Of a stretch of DNA of 64,000 nucleotides, positions 63,167 to 64,000 are shown one piece after another. Position 1 is the first letter of the stretch; the number at the start of each line of letters is the position of its first letter. Source of the stretch: Gadus chalcogrammus (taxonomy: Eukaryota; Chordata; Actinopteri; Gadiformes; Gadidae); the NCBI RefSeq assembly GCF_026213295.1, contig NC_079426.1, positions 16,627,342 through 16,691,341 on the forward strand, given 5' to 3'. The notes under the pieces were generated by a model. That model was not told the origin of the DNA. It made no database searches and was given only the letters and a program-made list of their open reading frames with translations. The translations under genes and the position numbers were made by a program.

Positions 63167-64000
63167 ATGCTGGTCCCCAACAAGCAGACGAGCCTCGGTC
63201 GCTCCCACAGCTGGGAACCTTTGGGTGGCAACGAGGGTCAGTGGGACAGGTCCGCAGACGGTGTTTACGAGCAACAAGCGAGGGTCGCTGCCAGGAGGAA
63301 CTCCCTGTCCTACGGCGAGGGAGGAGGCTGGTACGAGCCGCAGCCAGGGGTTCGCCCCCCTGACCTGGATTTAAAACGCGACCCATATTCCCACCAGGAC
63401 GCACTGTACGGAGCAGGCTACCCGGAGCGACTCGATCCCCGGGCGCAGAGAAAGGGCTCTGTGCCGGAGCTCACCCAGTACGAACGTCCGACCATGGCTC
63501 ACCGCGGCTCAGTCGGACATCAGGAGTACTATCCCCATGACCCGGCGATGACTCCTCGCCAAGCAGATGGATTTTTCCGGGGAGAACATCAGCCTGTCCC
63601 GCCTCCCCCGCATCCGCTCAGCAGGTCCGCCTCCCACTTTGGTATGAGTCCGGGGGCTCGCGCCCCTCCCTCTCCTCTCCCGCCGCCGCCTCCACCTCCT
63701 ACCGCTCACGAGATCAACCGGCTTTATAGGGACCCCGGAGCTGTAGCTAGCGCGGCTGCCAAGATGATGCCAGATGGCCAACGCATTACCAGCAGAGCGC
63801 CGTCTCCAGCTCACTACGGCACAGAGCATGGCTCCCCACGCTACGCCAGTGAGCCTCCCGCCATGAATCAACCGGGATATACTGATATCAACGGGCATCC
63901 GGTGGATCCACAGCAGCCGGGGGCCGCTACCTGTCTGGTGGTGGACCCTGCCTGTCAGGGCATCGTCATGAGGCAGGATGCAGGCTCACCCTTCACCATC
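63167..64000 (+). CDS. ctbp2: RIBEYE A-domain exon of ctbp2 (partial, open at window end)
   Basis: 278 codons are open to the last base. MLVPNKQTSLGRSHSWEP (1-18) matches the RIBEYE start (M.VP....GRSQSW), and SLSYGEGGGWYEP (46-58) matches its SLTYG..GSWYEP block. The rest is Pro/Tyr/Arg/Ser-rich and disordered, with a seven-proline run (172-178). RIBEYE is the main structural protein of synaptic ribbons in photoreceptors, bipolar cells and hair cells: this A domain self-assembles, and the B domain is CtBP2 minus its first about 20 residues. It is made from an alternative promoter within ctbp2, which fits its place about 10.6 kb after the CtBP2 N-terminal exon. Upstream, a pyrimidine tract ending gcgtaaacag at 63139 looks like a 3' splice site, so a separate 5' non-coding exon is possible. 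The ATG is set by homology; its context (C at -3) is weak. Teleosts often carry two ctbp2/ribeye paralogs, and which one this is cannot be told here. Confidence 0.92.
   Translation, partial: MLVPNKQTSLGRSHSWEPLGGNEGQWDRSADGVYEQQARVAARRNSLSYGEGGGWYEPQPGVRPPDLDLKRDPYSHQDALYGAGYPERLDPRAQRKGSVPELTQYERPTMAHRGSVGHQEYYPHDPAMTPRQADGFFRGEHQPVPPPPHPLSRSASHFGMSPGARAPPSPLPPPPPPPTAHEINRLYRDPGAVASAAAKMMPDGQRITSRAPSPAHYGTEHGSPRYASEPPAMNQPGYTDINGHPVDPQQPGAATCLVVDPACQGIVMRQDAGSPFTI

Noticed and set aside
63066..63374. 102-codon frame over the start of the RIBEYE exon
   Set aside because: A different frame from the one matching RIBEYE; it ends early while the RIBEYE frame stays open to the window end.
63509..63898. 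129-codon minus-strand frame
   Set aside because: Antisense shadow of the RIBEYE A-domain exon.

Overview
The window is vertebrate, almost certainly teleost, nuclear DNA. It carries GT-AG-spliced genes, CpG-containing promoter-like patches, DNA-transposon remnants, a solo LTR and an extreme load of long dinucleotide microsatellites. Pure CA/GT and CT/GA runs of 60 to 230 bp recur every 1 to 3 kb and add up to several kilobases. That load recalls codfish-like genomes, but the species guess is inference. Most long open frames are translations of these repeats and are not genes.

Three protein-coding loci can be supported, all on the + strand. (1) 18895-21125 is a six-exon gene for a 223-residue ATG16-type coiled-coil protein that stops before any WD40 domain. 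(2) 21971-23428 is a four-exon gene for a 189-residue protein recognised as TEX36, with a candidate RFX X-box about 90 bp upstream of its ATG. (3) The 5' part of ctbp2: a 52377-52575 exon encodes the CtBP2-specific N-terminus (MALTDKHKVKRQR...), and about 10.6 kb further on a long exon (ATG at 63167, open to the window end) encodes the A domain of RIBEYE, the synaptic-ribbon isoform made from an alternative start in the same gene. As I recall the human map, TEX36 and CTBP2 are neighbours in the same orientation on 10q26, so tex36 and ctbp2 support each other.

Layout. 1-14000: no gene recognised; unique sequence broken by microsatellites. 14000-14600: a promoter-like patch (NRF1 site, CCAAT box, inverted pair of TGACTCAGC sites) with a splice donor pointing left, so probably the start of a minus-strand gene lying mostly outside the window (edrf1 is a synteny-based guess). 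15000-18700: hairpins, a degenerate transposon and tandem repeats. 18700-23430: the ATG16-like gene and tex36. 23430-52376: a long non-coding stretch upstream of ctbp2, with a candidate 5' non-coding exon at about 31.5-31.8 kb, possible conserved non-coding elements, a 1.28-kb foldback transposon (39672-40955), a 41-bp minisatellite and a solo LTR inserted in a GT microsatellite (48447-48810). 52377-64000: ctbp2, whose first intron holds a 400-bp polypyrimidine tract, a roughly 406-bp MITE with an 8-bp target-site duplication, and a near-identical 66-bp direct repeat.

Functionally, the ATG16-like gene points to the ATG12-ATG5-ATG16 lipidation machinery, tex36 to sperm or cilia, and ctbp2 to transcriptional co-repression (CtBP2) and to photoreceptor and hair-cell ribbon synapses (RIBEYE). 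All exon boundaries were deduced by eye from splice consensus, phase and remembered homology; no alignment or transcript was available.
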